The notes under the pieces: model-generated
What the model was told of the DNA's origin: nothing
Database searches by the model: none
Seen by the model: the letters and a program-made list of their open reading frames with translations, nothing else
Shown here: positions 23,631 to 32,922 of the stretch, in pieces
How positions within the stretch are numbered: the stretch's first letter is position 1
How the letters are laid out: each line of letters begins with the position of its first letter
Position numbers and translations under genes: made by a program
Source of the DNA: Raineyella sp034933565
GTDB taxonomy: Bacteria; Actinomycetota; Actinomycetes; Propionibacteriales; Propionibacteriaceae
NCBI RefSeq assembly: GCF_034933565.1
Contig: NZ_JAYFNG010000030.1
Location: 4,339-68,338 of the forward strand
Direction: 5' to 3'
DNA length: 64,000 bases

Positions 23631-26450
23631 ATGGCAACTCTCACGGTGCCCCTCGAGGACGCGGATGCCACCCTGGCGACGGTCGGTGGCAAGGGCCTCA
23701 ATCTCATCCGGCTGACCCGGGCGGGATATCCGGTGCCGCGTGGTTTCGTGGTCACCACGGCGGCCTACGCCGCCCACGTCGCCGCTCACGGCCTGGGCCC
23801 GGTGATCGCCGCGGCTCTCGAGGGGGTCGACCCGGCCGATGCCGCCGGACCGGAACGGGCCTGCGCGACCATCCGGGCGGCCTTCGCCGCCGGAGGGATG
23901 CCGGACGAGGTCCGCGACGCCGTCCTCGCCGCAGCATCGGCCGCGGGGCTGGTCCCCGCAGGCTCGCCCGGAGCGCGGGAGGTCCCCCTGGCCGTACGGT
24001 CCTCCGCGACGGCCGAGGACCTGGCCGACCTGTCGTTCGCCGGCCAGCAGGAGACCTACCTCAACGTGCTCGGCGCCGACCAGCTGGTGCGCGCCGTGGT
24101 CGACTGCTGGTCGAGCCTGTGGACCGCGCGGGCGATCGGTTACCGGCTCCGCAACGGCATCTCCCAGGACGGCCTCGGCCTGGCTGTCGTGGTCCAGGCA
24201 CTGGTCCCTGCCATGGTCAGCGGCGTGATGTTCACCGCCGACCCGCTCACCGGTGTCCGCGCCCACACCGCGGTGGACGCCGTGCCCGGGCTGGGGGAAG
24301 CACTGGTCTCCGGCCTGACCGAGCCGGACCACTGGCTCGTCGACGCCGAGGGCCGGGTGCTGGAGTGCACGCCGGGGGCCAAGGCGGTCACCACGGTGCC
24401 GATCGCCGGTGGTGGTGTCGCGTCGGTGGCGCGGGAGGGTGGTGTCGCGTCGGTGGCGCGGGAGGGTGGGGTCGCGTCGGTGGCGCGCGAGGCTGCGGTG
24501 ACGGGATCCTCGACCGCCCCCGACGCCGGGGGGTCCGTCCGCACCGACGAGCCGGTCCTCACCGACGAGCAGGTCGCCGAGCTGGCCGCGCTGGGCCGGC
24601 GGATCCAGGGCACGTACGACGGCACCCCGCAGGACATCGAGTGGGCGCTCACCGCCGACGGCTTCCAGGTGCTGCAGACCCGGGCGATCACCTCGCTGTT
24701 CCCGCTGCCGCCGGGGCGGGACCCCGACGCGCTGTGGTTCTCCTTCGGCGCCTTCCAGGGGATGCTGCGGCCGATCACCCCGGTCGGGCGCGAGTCGCTG
24801 ATCCGGCTCGCCTCCGGAGCGGCGGCGGTCTTCACCGGGGTGCCGGCCGACCCGGCGCGCCAGGGCGTCATCGCCGTCGCCGGGGAGCGGCTCTGGGCCC
24901 GGATCGACGCACTGGCCCGGGACCCGATCGGCGCCCGGGTCCTGCCGGTGATGCTGTCCATCGGCGAACCGGGCACCGGCGCGATCCTGCGCCGGCTGGA
25001 GACCGACCCACGGTGGCGACCGGTCCGGACCCGCCCGACCGCGGCGACCCTGGCCATGGTGGGCCGGTTCGGCGGCATCGTGCTGCGCGGCCTGCCGCTC
25101 AGCCTGGTCGCCCCCGGGGTGCGCCGCCGCCGGTTCGATCGGGCGATGGAGGCGATGGTGGCCGCCGCCGAGGCTTCCCAGGATGCGGCCTCCCGGCGGA
25201 GCGACCCGTACGAACGCCTGACCGCCCGGGTCGACGCCGCCGGGATCACCCTGCGTGACGGTCTGGCCGAGGGGCTGAGGAATTTTGCGCCGATGATGGC
25301 GCCGGGCTCCGCGATGATCGCCGTCCTGCGTCGCCTCGCCGCCCCACTCGGGGCGGAGGGGGAACGCCTGGTGATGGAGACCATGCGGGCCCTGCCCGGC
25401 AACCCGACGACGGCGATGGATCTGGCCCTGTGGCAGGTCGCGGTGGTCGTCCGCCGCGACCCGGGTGCCCTGGCGCTGTTCGTCGAGCGGGATGCGGCCG
25501 AGCTGGCCGAGCTGTTCCGCCGCGGCGCGCTGCCGGTGTCGACCGACCGGGCACTGCGGGACTTCCTCGCCACGTACGGCATGCGCGGGGTGGCCGAGAT
25601 CGATCTCGGGGCGCCGCGCTGGCGCGACGACCCGGTCCAGCTGATGGCCACCCTGCGCAGCTACGTCCGGATGGACGATCCCGCCGTCGCGCCCGATGCC
25701 GTTCTCGCCGCCGGGATCCGGACCAGCCGGGAGGCCGTCGACCGGCTGGCCACCCTGCTGGGCGGCCGCGGCCGCTGGCCGCGGCGCGGGCCGGTCCGGT
25801 TCGCCGCGACCCGGCTGCGGATCCTGCTCGGCGCCCGGGAGGTGCCGAAGTTCACCCTCGTCCGCCTGCTCGGCCGGATCCGCGAGGGGCTGCTCGCCTC
25901 AGGGGCCGACCTGGTGGCACTGGGCCGCCTGGACCGGCCCGACGACGTGATGTTCCTCCACTACCACGAGCTGCGCGGGGCGGGGGTCGACTCGGACCAG
26001 GACCTGCGCGCCCGGGTCGCCGGGCGGAGAGCGGCGTACGACCGGGAGCTGCGCCGCCGGCAGGTGCCGCGGCTGATCGGCGGGGACGGCCGCACCTGGT
26101 ACGAAGGTCTCGGCGGGGGTACTGAGGCCACCGGGGAGATCGTCGGCAGTCCGGTGTCGCCGGGCGTGGTCGAGGGCGCGGTCCGGGTGGTGCTCGACCC
26201 GAGCACGGCACATCTGGAGCCGGGCGAGATCCTCGTCTGCCCCGGCACCGACCCGGCCTGGACCCCGCTCTTCCTGCCGGCCGCCGGCCTGGTGACCGAG
26301 GTCGGCGGGATGATGACCCACGGCTCGGTGGTCGCCCGCGAGTACGGCATCCCGGCCGTCGTCGGGGTGCACCGGGCCACCACCCGGCTGGCCACCGGCC
26401 AACGGATCCGTCTGGACGGGTCCACGGGGGTGATCGAGGTGCTGCCATGA
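23631..26450 (+). CDS. PEP/pyruvate-utilising phosphotransferase-like protein (PEP synthase/rifampicin phosphotransferase fold)
   Basis: A 939-residue protein. The N-terminal PPDK-type ATP-grasp domain (about 1-350) starts VGGKGLNLIRLTRAGYPVPRGF and has the nucleotide/phosphate segments VRSSATAEDLADLSFAGQQE and DIEWALTADGFQVLQTRAI. A C-terminal swivelling His domain (about 855-939) has GGMMTHGSVVAREYGIPAVVG, whose His is the phosphocarrier. The middle region lacks the long TIM barrel of true PEP synthase, and the layout is that of rifampicin phosphotransferases and related enzymes. The substrate of this one is unknown. A 27-bp DNA repeat (24411-24491) encodes VASVAREGG three times within the ATP-grasp domain. 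It overlaps the next gene by ATGA. Confidence 0.8.
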   Translation: MATLTVPLEDADATLATVGGKGLNLIRLTRAGYPVPRGFVVTTAAYAAHVAAHGLGPVIAAALEGVDPADAAGPERACATIRAAFAAGGMPDEVRDAVLAAASAAGLVPAGSPGAREVPLAVRSSATAEDLADLSFAGQQETYLNVLGADQLVRAVVDCWSSLWTARAIGYRLRNGISQDGLGLAVVVQALVPAMVSGVMFTADPLTGVRAHTAVDAVPGLGEALVSGLTEPDHWLVDAEGRVLECTPGAKAVTTVPIAGGGVASVAREGGVASVAREGGVASVAREAAVTGSSTAPDAGGSVRTDEPVLTDEQVAELAALGRRIQGTYDGTPQDIEWALTADGFQVLQTRAITSLFPLPPGRDPDALWFSFGAFQGMLRPITPVGRESLIRLASGAAAVFTGVPADPARQGVIAVAGERLWARIDALARDPIGARVLPVMLSIGEPGTGAILRRLETDPRWRPVRTRPTAATLAMVGRFGGIVLRGLPLSLVAPGVRRRRFDRAMEAMVAAAEASQDAASRRSDPYERLTARVDAAGITLRDGLAEGLRNFAPMMAPGSAMIAVLRRLAAPLGAEGERLVMETMRALPGNPTTAMDLALWQVAVVVRRDPGALALFVERDAAELAELFRRGALPVSTDRALRDFLATYGMRGVAEIDLGAPRWRDDPVQLMATLRSYVRMDDPAVAPDAVLAAGIRTSREAVDRLATLLGGRGRWPRRGPVRFAATRLRILLGAREVPKFTLVRLLGRIREGLLASGADLVALGRLDRPDDVMFLHYHELRGAGVDSDQDLRARVAGRRAAYDRELRRRQVPRLIGGDGRTWYEGLGGGTEATGEIVGSPVSPGVVEGAVRVVLDPSTAHLEPGEILVCPGTDPAWTPLFLPAAGLVTEVGGMMTHGSVVAREYGIPAVVGVHRATTRLATGQRIRLDGSTGVIEVLP
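24411..24491. repeat. 27-bp in-frame tandem repeat, three copies
   Basis: Units at 24411, 24438 and 24465 encode GGVASVARE-type nonapeptides inside the ATP-grasp domain of the PEP-utilising protein. The first two are identical. Confidence 0.9.
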
Positions 26451-27196
26451 CCTGGATCGGGATCAGTGGCCTGCACCATCCCGACGACGTCGCCCTGTGC
26501 GCGGCGCTCGGGGTCGACGCGCTCGGGTTCGTCGTCGGCTTCCCGCACCGGGGGCCGTGGAACCTGACCCTCGACGAGGCCGAGGAACTGGTGCTCGGGG
26601 TGCCCGGGACGGTCCAACGGGTGGCGGTGGTCGGCGAGGACCCCGACACCGTCCTGGCGACCACCCGCCGGCTGCAACCACGGATCGTCCAGCTGCACGC
26701 CGACGAACCGCCGGGAGTCACCCTGCGCCTGGTGGGTCTGCTGCACGCCCATGACGTACGGGTGATGAAGACCCTGCGCCTGCGCCGCGATGACGGCACC
26801 CCCGTGGGCCGCCACGTCCACGGCGCCGACCCGCTCGCGGCGGCCCGGCTGCTGGTCGGGACCGGCATCGACCTGCTGATGGTCGACCTGGTCGACGCGC
26901 CCGGCCCGCCCGGCCCGCCCGGCCCGCCCGGCTCGGGCGGGTCAGCCGCGCTGTCGGCGGCCCGGCGGATCCGGGAGGGGATCGAGCTGCCGGTTGTCCT
27001 GGCCGGCGGCCTGCGCCCCGACACCGTACGGACCGCGCTCGAGGCGGTCGACCCGGACGGCGTCGACGTGATCAGCGGGGTCGAGGGTGCCGGGCATCGG
27101 ACGGATCCGGCGAAGGTGGCCGCCCTCGTGGTGGCGGTCAGGGGTCAGGGCGCGATGACCCCGGGGCACGACCGGCGCTCCGCGGGCGACGCCTGA
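26447..27196 (+). CDS. TrpF-like (phosphoribosylanthranilate isomerase fold) protein
   Basis: A 249-residue (beta/alpha)8 protein. It follows the TrpF pattern: ALGVDALGFVVGFPHRGP, then IVQLHADEPP, then the Asp strand LLMVDLVDAPG, then LPVVLAGGLRPDTV and the phosphate loop DGVDVISGVEGAG. The usual N-terminal KICG is ISG here, so the catalytic general-base Cys is Ser, while the catalytic Asp strand is kept. A Gly-Pro-Pro repeat (PGPPGPPGPPG) is inserted near residue 150. It is translationally coupled to the preceding gene (ATGA) and there are no other trp genes nearby, so a specialised isomerase role is more likely than tryptophan synthesis. Confidence 0.72.
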   Translation: MTWIGISGLHHPDDVALCAALGVDALGFVVGFPHRGPWNLTLDEAEELVLGVPGTVQRVAVVGEDPDTVLATTRRLQPRIVQLHADEPPGVTLRLVGLLHAHDVRVMKTLRLRRDDGTPVGRHVHGADPLAAARLLVGTGIDLLMVDLVDAPGPPGPPGPPGSGGSAALSAARRIREGIELPVVLAGGLRPDTVRTALEAVDPDGVDVISGVEGAGHRTDPAKVAALVVAVRGQGAMTPGHDRRSAGDA

Positions 27197-27285
27197 CCGG
27201 TGCGGGTCACCGCTTCCGCTCGACCGGTGCCGGTCGCCGACCCTGCTCGGCCGTGCCGGTCATTGATCCCGCTCGATCCCGCCGG

Positions 27286-28275
27286 TCACTGATCCACGCT
27301 CGCCGCCGCCTCCAGCGCCGCGGCGGTGTCGGTGTCGGTCACCAGGTGGTTGAAGAAGCCGGCCCGGCTGGCAGCGATGATCGAGCCGATCTTGTTGCGG
27401 CCCACCGCCACGGCGATGGCGTGCGGCACCTCGCGGAGCTCCTCCAGGCGCATGGCCATCAGCCGGTCGTTGCTCTCCAGCTCGATCGGGGTGCCATGGA
27501 TGTCGTACGGTCGCGCGTTGATGTCGCCGACCGCCGACCGCAGCCAGCGCGGGTTGCCCTGGAAGGTGCTCGGCATGATGGTCCGGGTCAGCGGTGGGGC
27601 GCCGACGCCCAGCAGCGCGGCCTTCGCGGTCCTCCACAGGCTGACGACCTCCTGGATGTGCGGGTCGCGCAGCAGCGACTCGTACAGGTCGGCACTGGGC
27701 AGCGCGGGGGCATAGAGCAGCACCGGCCGGCCGGTGAGCTTCATCGCCAGCCGGCGGGCGATCTCGTTGGTCTGGTACGGGCCCTCGGACTCCAGCTGGC
27801 CCCCCACGGTGGGGGCGACCAGCACCCCGGGGGCCGGCGGCAGGGGGTGGCCGACCACCTGGTAGACGGTGACGCCGGAGGAGACCAGCAGCCCGTCGCC
27901 GGCGACCAGGCCGGCGTCCTCGATCGCGCGGCCGACGCCGGGCGCCAGCACCGCGCCGATGTCGCGGCGCCCGACCGTGGGGGTGACGTAGACCTTCCGC
28001 AGGCCGAGCAGGGCGGCCAGTCGTCCGGCGAGCTCGGCGTCCTGCTCGAACCGCGGCTCGCGTACCTCGATCGTCACGATGCCGGCGGCCCGGGCCTCGC
28101 TGAGCAGTCGGCTCACCGTCGGGCGGCTCACCCCGAGGGCCTCGGCGATCTCCGCCTGGGTCGCGTTGTCGACGTAGTAGGCCAGGGCGGCCTGGTAGAG
28201 GATCGCCGGATCGAAACGTCCGCGTGACGACATCGACGACCGGCCTCCGCGGGCCGTGTCCGGCACCTCACCCAT
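27286..28275 (-). CDS. SorC/DeoR-type sugar-binding transcriptional regulator
   Basis: About 329 residues. The N-terminal helix-turn-helix (about 22-62) reads LYQAALAYYVDNATQAEIAEALGVSRPTVSRLLSEAR in pieces typical of SorC. The C-terminal sugar-phosphate sensing domain has GLLVSSGVTVYQVVGHPLP and IPSTFQGNPR-like segments plus VAVGRNKIGSIIAASRAG. It is divergent from the polyol operon at 28508, so it is its likely regulator with a phosphorylated sugar as effector. ATG 28275 follows GGGGGATGAG; a second ATG at 28233 is possible. Confidence 0.9.
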   Translation of the reverse strand: MGEVPDTARGGRSSMSSRGRFDPAILYQAALAYYVDNATQAEIAEALGVSRPTVSRLLSEARAAGIVTIEVREPRFEQDAELAGRLAALLGLRKVYVTPTVGRRDIGAVLAPGVGRAIEDAGLVAGDGLLVSSGVTVYQVVGHPLPPAPGVLVAPTVGGQLESEGPYQTNEIARRLAMKLTGRPVLLYAPALPSADLYESLLRDPHIQEVVSLWRTAKAALLGVGAPPLTRTIMPSTFQGNPRWLRSAVGDINARPYDIHGTPIELESNDRLMAMRLEELREVPHAIAVAVGRNKIGSIIAASRAGFFNHLVTDTDTAAALEAAASVDQ

Positions 28276-28332
28276 CACTCATCCCCCTGACGGCGACCCG
28301 CTGCCGGGACGCCCCTGGTCGGCAAGACCTCA

Positions 28333-28430
28333 TTGTCGATCGTCGACAAGACCCCCATTGTCGAACGAATGCGCTACGAGCGTAGCGTGAACGAATGTTC
28401 AGCACAACAGTTGCACAAAAGTGCTGGACA
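28333..28430. promoter_or_regulatory. Cluster of inverted repeats and promoter between SorC regulator and polyol operon
   Basis: The gap holds TTGTCGA-TCG-TCGACAA (28333-28349, perfect), CGCTACG-AG-CGTAGCG (28372-28387, perfect), GAAC-GAAT-GTTC (28389-28400), and CAGCAC/GTGCTG arms (28400-28405 and 28421-28426). A weak -35 TGGACA (28425-28430) with -10 TAAGGT (28449-28454) could drive the operon. SorC regulators bind such sites upstream of their targets; assignment of individual repeats is inference. Confidence 0.55.
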
Positions 28431-28507
28431 AATGTTGGCTGAGCCGCCTAAGGTCGAACCGACGTGGCAATGAGGCGCGTCAACCCCTGAAGGGACGGAG
28501 TTCAAAG

Positions 28508-29593
28508 GTGAACAACACACTTCCCGAGACGATGAAGGCAGTCATCAATCACGGGCCTCGCGACTACCGCTTGGAGCAGCTGCCGGTGCCGACCCGCGGG
28601 CCCGGGGAACTGCTGCTCAAGGTCGAGGCGGTGGGTATCTGCGCCAGCGACCTGAAGAACTGGGCCGGTGCGGCGAAGTTCTGGGGCGATGAGAACCGGC
28701 CGGCCTGGGCCGAGACCGAGGTCGTCCCGGGGCACGAGATCACCGGGCGGATCATCGGCCTGGATGACGAGGCGCGGGCCCACTGGGGGGTCGAGCTCGA
28801 CGACCGGGTCGTGCTGGAGCAGATCGTCCCGTGCTGGGACTGCCTCTACTGTGACCACGGCGATTACCACATGTGCCAGCCGCACAACATGTACGGCTTC
28901 AAGCGCGCCAACCCGGGCGGCATGGAGGAGTACATGGTGGTCAGCACCAACTCCCTGGTGCACCGGATCAGCAAGGACATCCCGCCGGCCCACGCCGCGT
29001 TCGCCGAGCCGCTGTCCTGCGCCCTGCACGCCGTCGAGCGGGCGAACATCCGCTTCAACGACACCGTGGTGGTGGCCGGTGCCGGCCCGATCGGCCTCGG
29101 CATGATCGCCGGTGCCGCAGCGAAGTCGCCGGCCCGGATCATCGCCCTCGACATGGATCCGCGCAAGCTGGAGATCGCCGAGAAGACCGGCGCGACGATG
29201 ACGATCAACATCGCCGAACAGGATGCGGTCCAGGTCATCAAGGACCTCACCGGTGGCTACGGCGCCGACGTCTACCTGGAGGGCACCGGGCACCCCTCGG
29301 CCGTCCCGCAGGGCCTCAACCTGCTGCGCAAGCTCGGCCGCTACGTGGAGTACTCGGTCTTCAAGGAGAACGTCTCGGTCGACTGGTCGATCATCTCCGA
29401 CGACAAGGAGCTCGACGTCCTGGGTGCACACCTCGGCCCGAACTGCTGGCCGGCCGCCATCAAGCTGATCGAGACCGGCAAACTCCCGCTGGACGAGATC
29501 TGCACCCACCAGCTCCCGCTCGAGGACTTCCAGAAGGGCCTGGACATGGTCGCCTCCGGCAAGGAGTCCATCAAGGTCAGCCTCATCCCCTGA
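28508..29593 (+). CDS. eltD: Erythritol/L-threitol dehydrogenase (zinc MDR family)
   Basis: A 361-residue zinc-dependent alcohol dehydrogenase predicted to oxidise a tetritol to L-erythrulose with NAD. Residues about 35-60 (EAVGICASDLKNW, AAKFWGDENRPAW) and PGHE carry the catalytic zinc ligands Cys and His-Glu. A structural-zinc type Cys cluster is CWDCLYCDHGDYHMC. The NAD fold is VVVAGAGPIGLGM with the Asp in IIALDMD. From memory the sequence closely follows EltD of Mycobacterium smegmatis, including GGYGADVYLEGTGHPSAVPQ and DEICTHQLPL. GTG 28508 has GGACGGAG eight bases upstream. It is the first gene of the operon. Confidence 0.87.
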   Translation: MNNTLPETMKAVINHGPRDYRLEQLPVPTRGPGELLLKVEAVGICASDLKNWAGAAKFWGDENRPAWAETEVVPGHEITGRIIGLDDEARAHWGVELDDRVVLEQIVPCWDCLYCDHGDYHMCQPHNMYGFKRANPGGMEEYMVVSTNSLVHRISKDIPPAHAAFAEPLSCALHAVERANIRFNDTVVVAGAGPIGLGMIAGAAAKSPARIIALDMDPRKLEIAEKTGATMTINIAEQDAVQVIKDLTGGYGADVYLEGTGHPSAVPQGLNLLRKLGRYVEYSVFKENVSVDWSIISDDKELDVLGAHLGPNCWPAAIKLIETGKLPLDEICTHQLPLEDFQKGLDMVASGKESIKVSLIP

Positions 29594-29656
29594 CCTGCAT
29601 CCCCCACCCATCCCCCGAAACAGCCCACCGGTTCTGACAACGAAGTCGAGGACAAC

Positions 29657-31060
29657 ATGAATTCACCGTTCAGCGAGCCCATGAGCCGCCGCCGCATCCT
29701 TCAGGGACTCGGACTCGCCGCCTCCGCCCCCCTGCTGGCCGCCTGCGTCGGCCCGGGACAGAAGTCGACCAACAACGGGGCCAACGCGGTCACCGGTTCG
29801 TTCGACTGGAAGAAGGCCAAGGGCACCAGCATCAAGATCCTGCAGACCCCGCACGTCTACCAGCAGACCTACCAGCCCCTGTTCAAGGAGTTCACCGATC
29901 TGACCGGGATCACGGTGACGGCCGACCTGGTCCCGGAGGCGGACTACTTCACCAAGCTCAACACCGAGCTCGCCGGTGGTAGCGCGACCCACGACGTGTT
30001 CATGATGGGCGCCTACTGGGTCTGGCAGTACGGCCCGCCCGGCTGGCTGGAGGACCTGGACCCGTGGATCAACAACACCGCCGCGACCGGCTCCGAGTTC
30101 GACTACGAGGACTTCTTCTCCGGCCTGCGGACCTCGATGAAGTGGGACTTCAAGGTCGGTGACGCGGCGGGCACCGGCGGCACGTACGCCCTCCCGTGGG
30201 GCTTCGAGCTGAACAACATCGCCTACAACAAGACGGTCTTCGACAAGCGGGGGATCAAGCCCGCCGAGACCTTCGACAACCTGATCCAGCTGGCCACCGA
30301 CCTCACCGACCGCAAGAACGACATGTACGGCATCGCCTTCCGCGGGTCGAAGTCGTGGGCGACCATCCACCCCGGGTTCATGACGCAGTACAGCCGCGAG
30401 GGCGGCAAGGACTACGAGACCCAGAACGGCAAGCTGGTCGCCGCGATGAACTCCCCGACAGCGGTCGACTTCACCAAGAAGTGGGCCGAGCTGGCGAAGG
30501 TGGCCGGCCCGACCTCCTGGACCACGTACGAGTACCCGAACTGCACCGGTGACCTCGGTGACGGCAAGGCGATGATGGTCTACGACGCCGACTCGGCGAC
30601 GTACCCCAAGAACGTCAAGGGCGCCTCGAAGATGGCCGGACAGCTCGCCTGGCACCCCGGCCCCGCCGGTGCCGGCGGCAGCCTGGCCACCAACATCTGG
30701 ACCTGGGCGTGGGGGATGAACTCCAAGTCGAAGAACAAGCTCGCCGCCTGGCTGTTCATGCAGTGGGCCTCCGGCAAGGACGCGATGAACAAGGCGGTCC
30801 AGTCGGGCGCCTTCGCCGACCCGGTGCGTACCTCGGTGTTCAACGGCACGTTCAAGCAGACCCTCGGCTCGTTCCCCGGCTACCTGGAGGCGTTCGAGGC
30901 CCAGGTGCCGCAGGCCAAGGTGCTGTTCACCCCCCAGACCCGCTTCCTGGAGACCACCGAGGACTGGGCCGTGGCGCTGCAGAGCATCTACGGCGGCGCC
31001 GACGCCAAGTCCACCCTGGACGCCCTGGCCACCTCCAGCACGAACAAGGTGAACAGCTGA
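29657..31060 (+). CDS. Polyol/sugar ABC transporter substrate-binding lipoprotein
   Basis: A 467-residue CUT1-type binding protein. The N-terminus has an RRR-containing twin-arginine-like signal, MSRRRILQGLGLAASAPLLAACVG, shown in part here. The lipobox is LLAAC (Cys about 31), so it is exported and lipid-anchored. The mature part shows ILQTPHVYQQTYQPLFKEF and LPWGFELNNIAYNKTVFDKRG. A GAGG site precedes ATG 29657. The ligand is inferred from context as a tetritol or similar polyol. Confidence 0.9.
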   Translation: MNSPFSEPMSRRRILQGLGLAASAPLLAACVGPGQKSTNNGANAVTGSFDWKKAKGTSIKILQTPHVYQQTYQPLFKEFTDLTGITVTADLVPEADYFTKLNTELAGGSATHDVFMMGAYWVWQYGPPGWLEDLDPWINNTAATGSEFDYEDFFSGLRTSMKWDFKVGDAAGTGGTYALPWGFELNNIAYNKTVFDKRGIKPAETFDNLIQLATDLTDRKNDMYGIAFRGSKSWATIHPGFMTQYSREGGKDYETQNGKLVAAMNSPTAVDFTKKWAELAKVAGPTSWTTYEYPNCTGDLGDGKAMMVYDADSATYPKNVKGASKMAGQLAWHPGPAGAGGSLATNIWTWAWGMNSKSKNKLAAWLFMQWASGKDAMNKAVQSGAFADPVRTSVFNGTFKQTLGSFPGYLEAFEAQVPQAKVLFTPQTRFLETTEDWAVALQSIYGGADAKSTLDALATSSTNKVNS

Positions 31061-31109
31061 CGCCCCGGCGCCGGCCGTCCACCCAGGATCGGAAGGTCCC
31101 GCAACTCAC

Positions 31110-32057
31110 ATGAGCATCCGCCAGCACGGGGCGCTGCGCAGTGCTGACGACACGGTCGGAGGGCACCAGCCCCCGACCGTGTCGCCTGCCAGGCGCAAAT
31201 GGCGTCCTTACATCCTGTCCATTCCCGCCACCGTCATCCTGATCGGCATCCTGTACCCCTTCGTCCAGGGCGTCGGCTACACCTTCCTCAACTACCGGGC
31301 GACCGAGAGCAACGTCCACTTCGTCGGCCTGAGCAACTACCTCAAGGTCTTCACCGACCCGCTGTTCTGGGGCTCGGTCCGGATCACCCTCACCTTCGCC
31401 GTCGTGGCGACCGTCCTCGAGGCGGTGCTGGGCGTGATCATCGCCCTGCTGCTGAACCGCTCCAGCCTGATCGGCAAGATCTTCGAGAAGGTCCTGATCC
31501 TGCCGCTGATGATCGCCCCGGTGATCGCCGCGGTGATCTGGAAGCTGATGTTCAACCCGCAGTTCGGCATCCTGAACCACATCTTCAACCTGGGCTCGAC
31601 GTTCGACTTCCTCAGCGAGAATCGCGCCCTCTGGTCGATCATCATGGTCGACCTGTGGATCTACACCCCCTTCGTCGCGATCCTCGTCCTCGCCGGCGTA
31701 CGGTCCCTGCCGCGCGAGCCGTTCGAGGCGTCCGCCGTGGACGGTGCCAGCTGGTTCTACATGTTCCGGCGCCTGATGCTGCCGATGATGTGGCCCTACA
31801 TCCTCGTCGCGGTGATCTTCCGGTTCATGGACTGCCTCAAGGTGTTCGACATCGTGTACGTGCTGACCCAGGGCGGCCCCGGCCATGCCACCAGCACCCT
31901 GCAGGTGAACGCGTACATCAACTCGATCATCAACTTCAACTACTCGGGTGGCGCGACGTACATGTTCATCCTCTGGATCATCGTGTACCTCACCGCCCAG
32001 CAACTGGTGAAGCTGCTGGGTCGCGCCCAGGCGCGCGCCGCCGGATCGGAGGGATGA
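31110..32057 (+). CDS. ABC transporter permease 1 (MalF/UgpA-like)
   Basis: A 315-residue inner-membrane permease with six helices after a hydrophilic N-terminal tail. The EAA coupling loop is EASAVDGASWFYMFRRLMLP (about 208-227), which contacts the ATPases. It is second of the five transporter genes, two bases upstream of the next. Confidence 0.92.
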   Translation: MSIRQHGALRSADDTVGGHQPPTVSPARRKWRPYILSIPATVILIGILYPFVQGVGYTFLNYRATESNVHFVGLSNYLKVFTDPLFWGSVRITLTFAVVATVLEAVLGVIIALLLNRSSLIGKIFEKVLILPLMIAPVIAAVIWKLMFNPQFGILNHIFNLGSTFDFLSENRALWSIIMVDLWIYTPFVAILVLAGVRSLPREPFEASAVDGASWFYMFRRLMLPMMWPYILVAVIFRFMDCLKVFDIVYVLTQGGPGHATSTLQVNAYINSIINFNYSGGATYMFILWIIVYLTAQQLVKLLGRAQARAAGSEG

Positions 32058-32058
32058 G

Positions 32059-32922
32059 ATGGCCCGCAAGGAACTGATGCCCGGTGAGAAGCGTTTCACC
32101 GTCCCCGCGGTGATCGCCGACATCGCCATCCTGGCCTGGTTCGTCTTCAGCCTGTTCCCCATCGTCTGGATGGTGATGCTGGCGCTGAAGACACCGGCCG
32201 AGCAGACCACGACGTACTTCCGCTTCTCCCCGACCCTGGAGAACTTCGTCACCGTCCTCTCCGAGCGCGGCACGATGCTGACCAGCGTCGACTTCAAGGC
32301 GGCCCTGATCTCCAGCACGGTGAACTGCCTGGGCGCCGTCGTGGTGTCCCTGGTGGTGGGCATCCCCGCCGCGTACGCGGCCGGCCGGTGGAAGTTCCGC
32401 GGGTCGGACAGCCTGATGTTCAACCTGCTGAGCTTCCGCTTCGCCCCCGAGCTGATGGTCATCGTGCCGTTGTTCGTCATCTACAACGGCCTGGGACTGT
32501 TCGACACCACGTTCGGCATGATCTGGGTGCTGCAGCTGGTCACCATGCCCCTGGTGGTGTGGATCCTGCGCTCCTACTTCGAGGATCTCCCCGAGGACCT
32601 GGAGCAGGCGGCACTGCTCGACGGCTACACCCGGCGGCGTGCCTTCACCATGGTCGCGCTGCCGCTGGTGCGGCCCGGGATCGCGGCCTCCGCCCTGCTG
32701 GCGTTCATCTTCGCGTGGAACAACTACATGTTCCCGCTGATCCTGACGAACTCCGGCTCGGTCACGGTGGCCATCACCAAGTTCCTGGGTGGTGGCGGTC
32801 AGGCGTACTACAACCTGACGGCCGCGGCCGGTGTGGTGGGCGCCCTGCCACCGCTGATCCTGGCCCTCACCATCCAGCGCTACCTCGTCCAGGGCCTGAG
32901 CTTCGGGGCGGTGAAGGGCTGA
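32059..32922 (+). CDS. ABC transporter permease 2 (MalG/UgpE-like)
   Basis: A 287-residue permease with six helices. The EAA loop is EQAALLDGYTRRRAFTMVAL (about 182-201). It starts one base after the stop of permease 1 and its own stop overlaps the start of the next gene (TGATG), giving tight translational coupling. It forms the membrane channel with permease 1. Confidence 0.92.
   Translation: MARKELMPGEKRFTVPAVIADIAILAWFVFSLFPIVWMVMLALKTPAEQTTTYFRFSPTLENFVTVLSERGTMLTSVDFKAALISSTVNCLGAVVVSLVVGIPAAYAAGRWKFRGSDSLMFNLLSFRFAPELMVIVPLFVIYNGLGLFDTTFGMIWVLQLVTMPLVVWILRSYFEDLPEDLEQAALLDGYTRRRAFTMVALPLVRPGIAASALLAFIFAWNNYMFPLILTNSGSVTVAITKFLGGGGQAYYNLTAAAGVVGALPPLILALTIQRYLVQGLSFGAVKG

Noticed and set aside
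26447..27196. Standard trpF of tryptophan synthesis
   Set aside because: The catalytic Cys is Ser, no trp genes are near, and the gene is coupled to an unrelated phosphotransferase.
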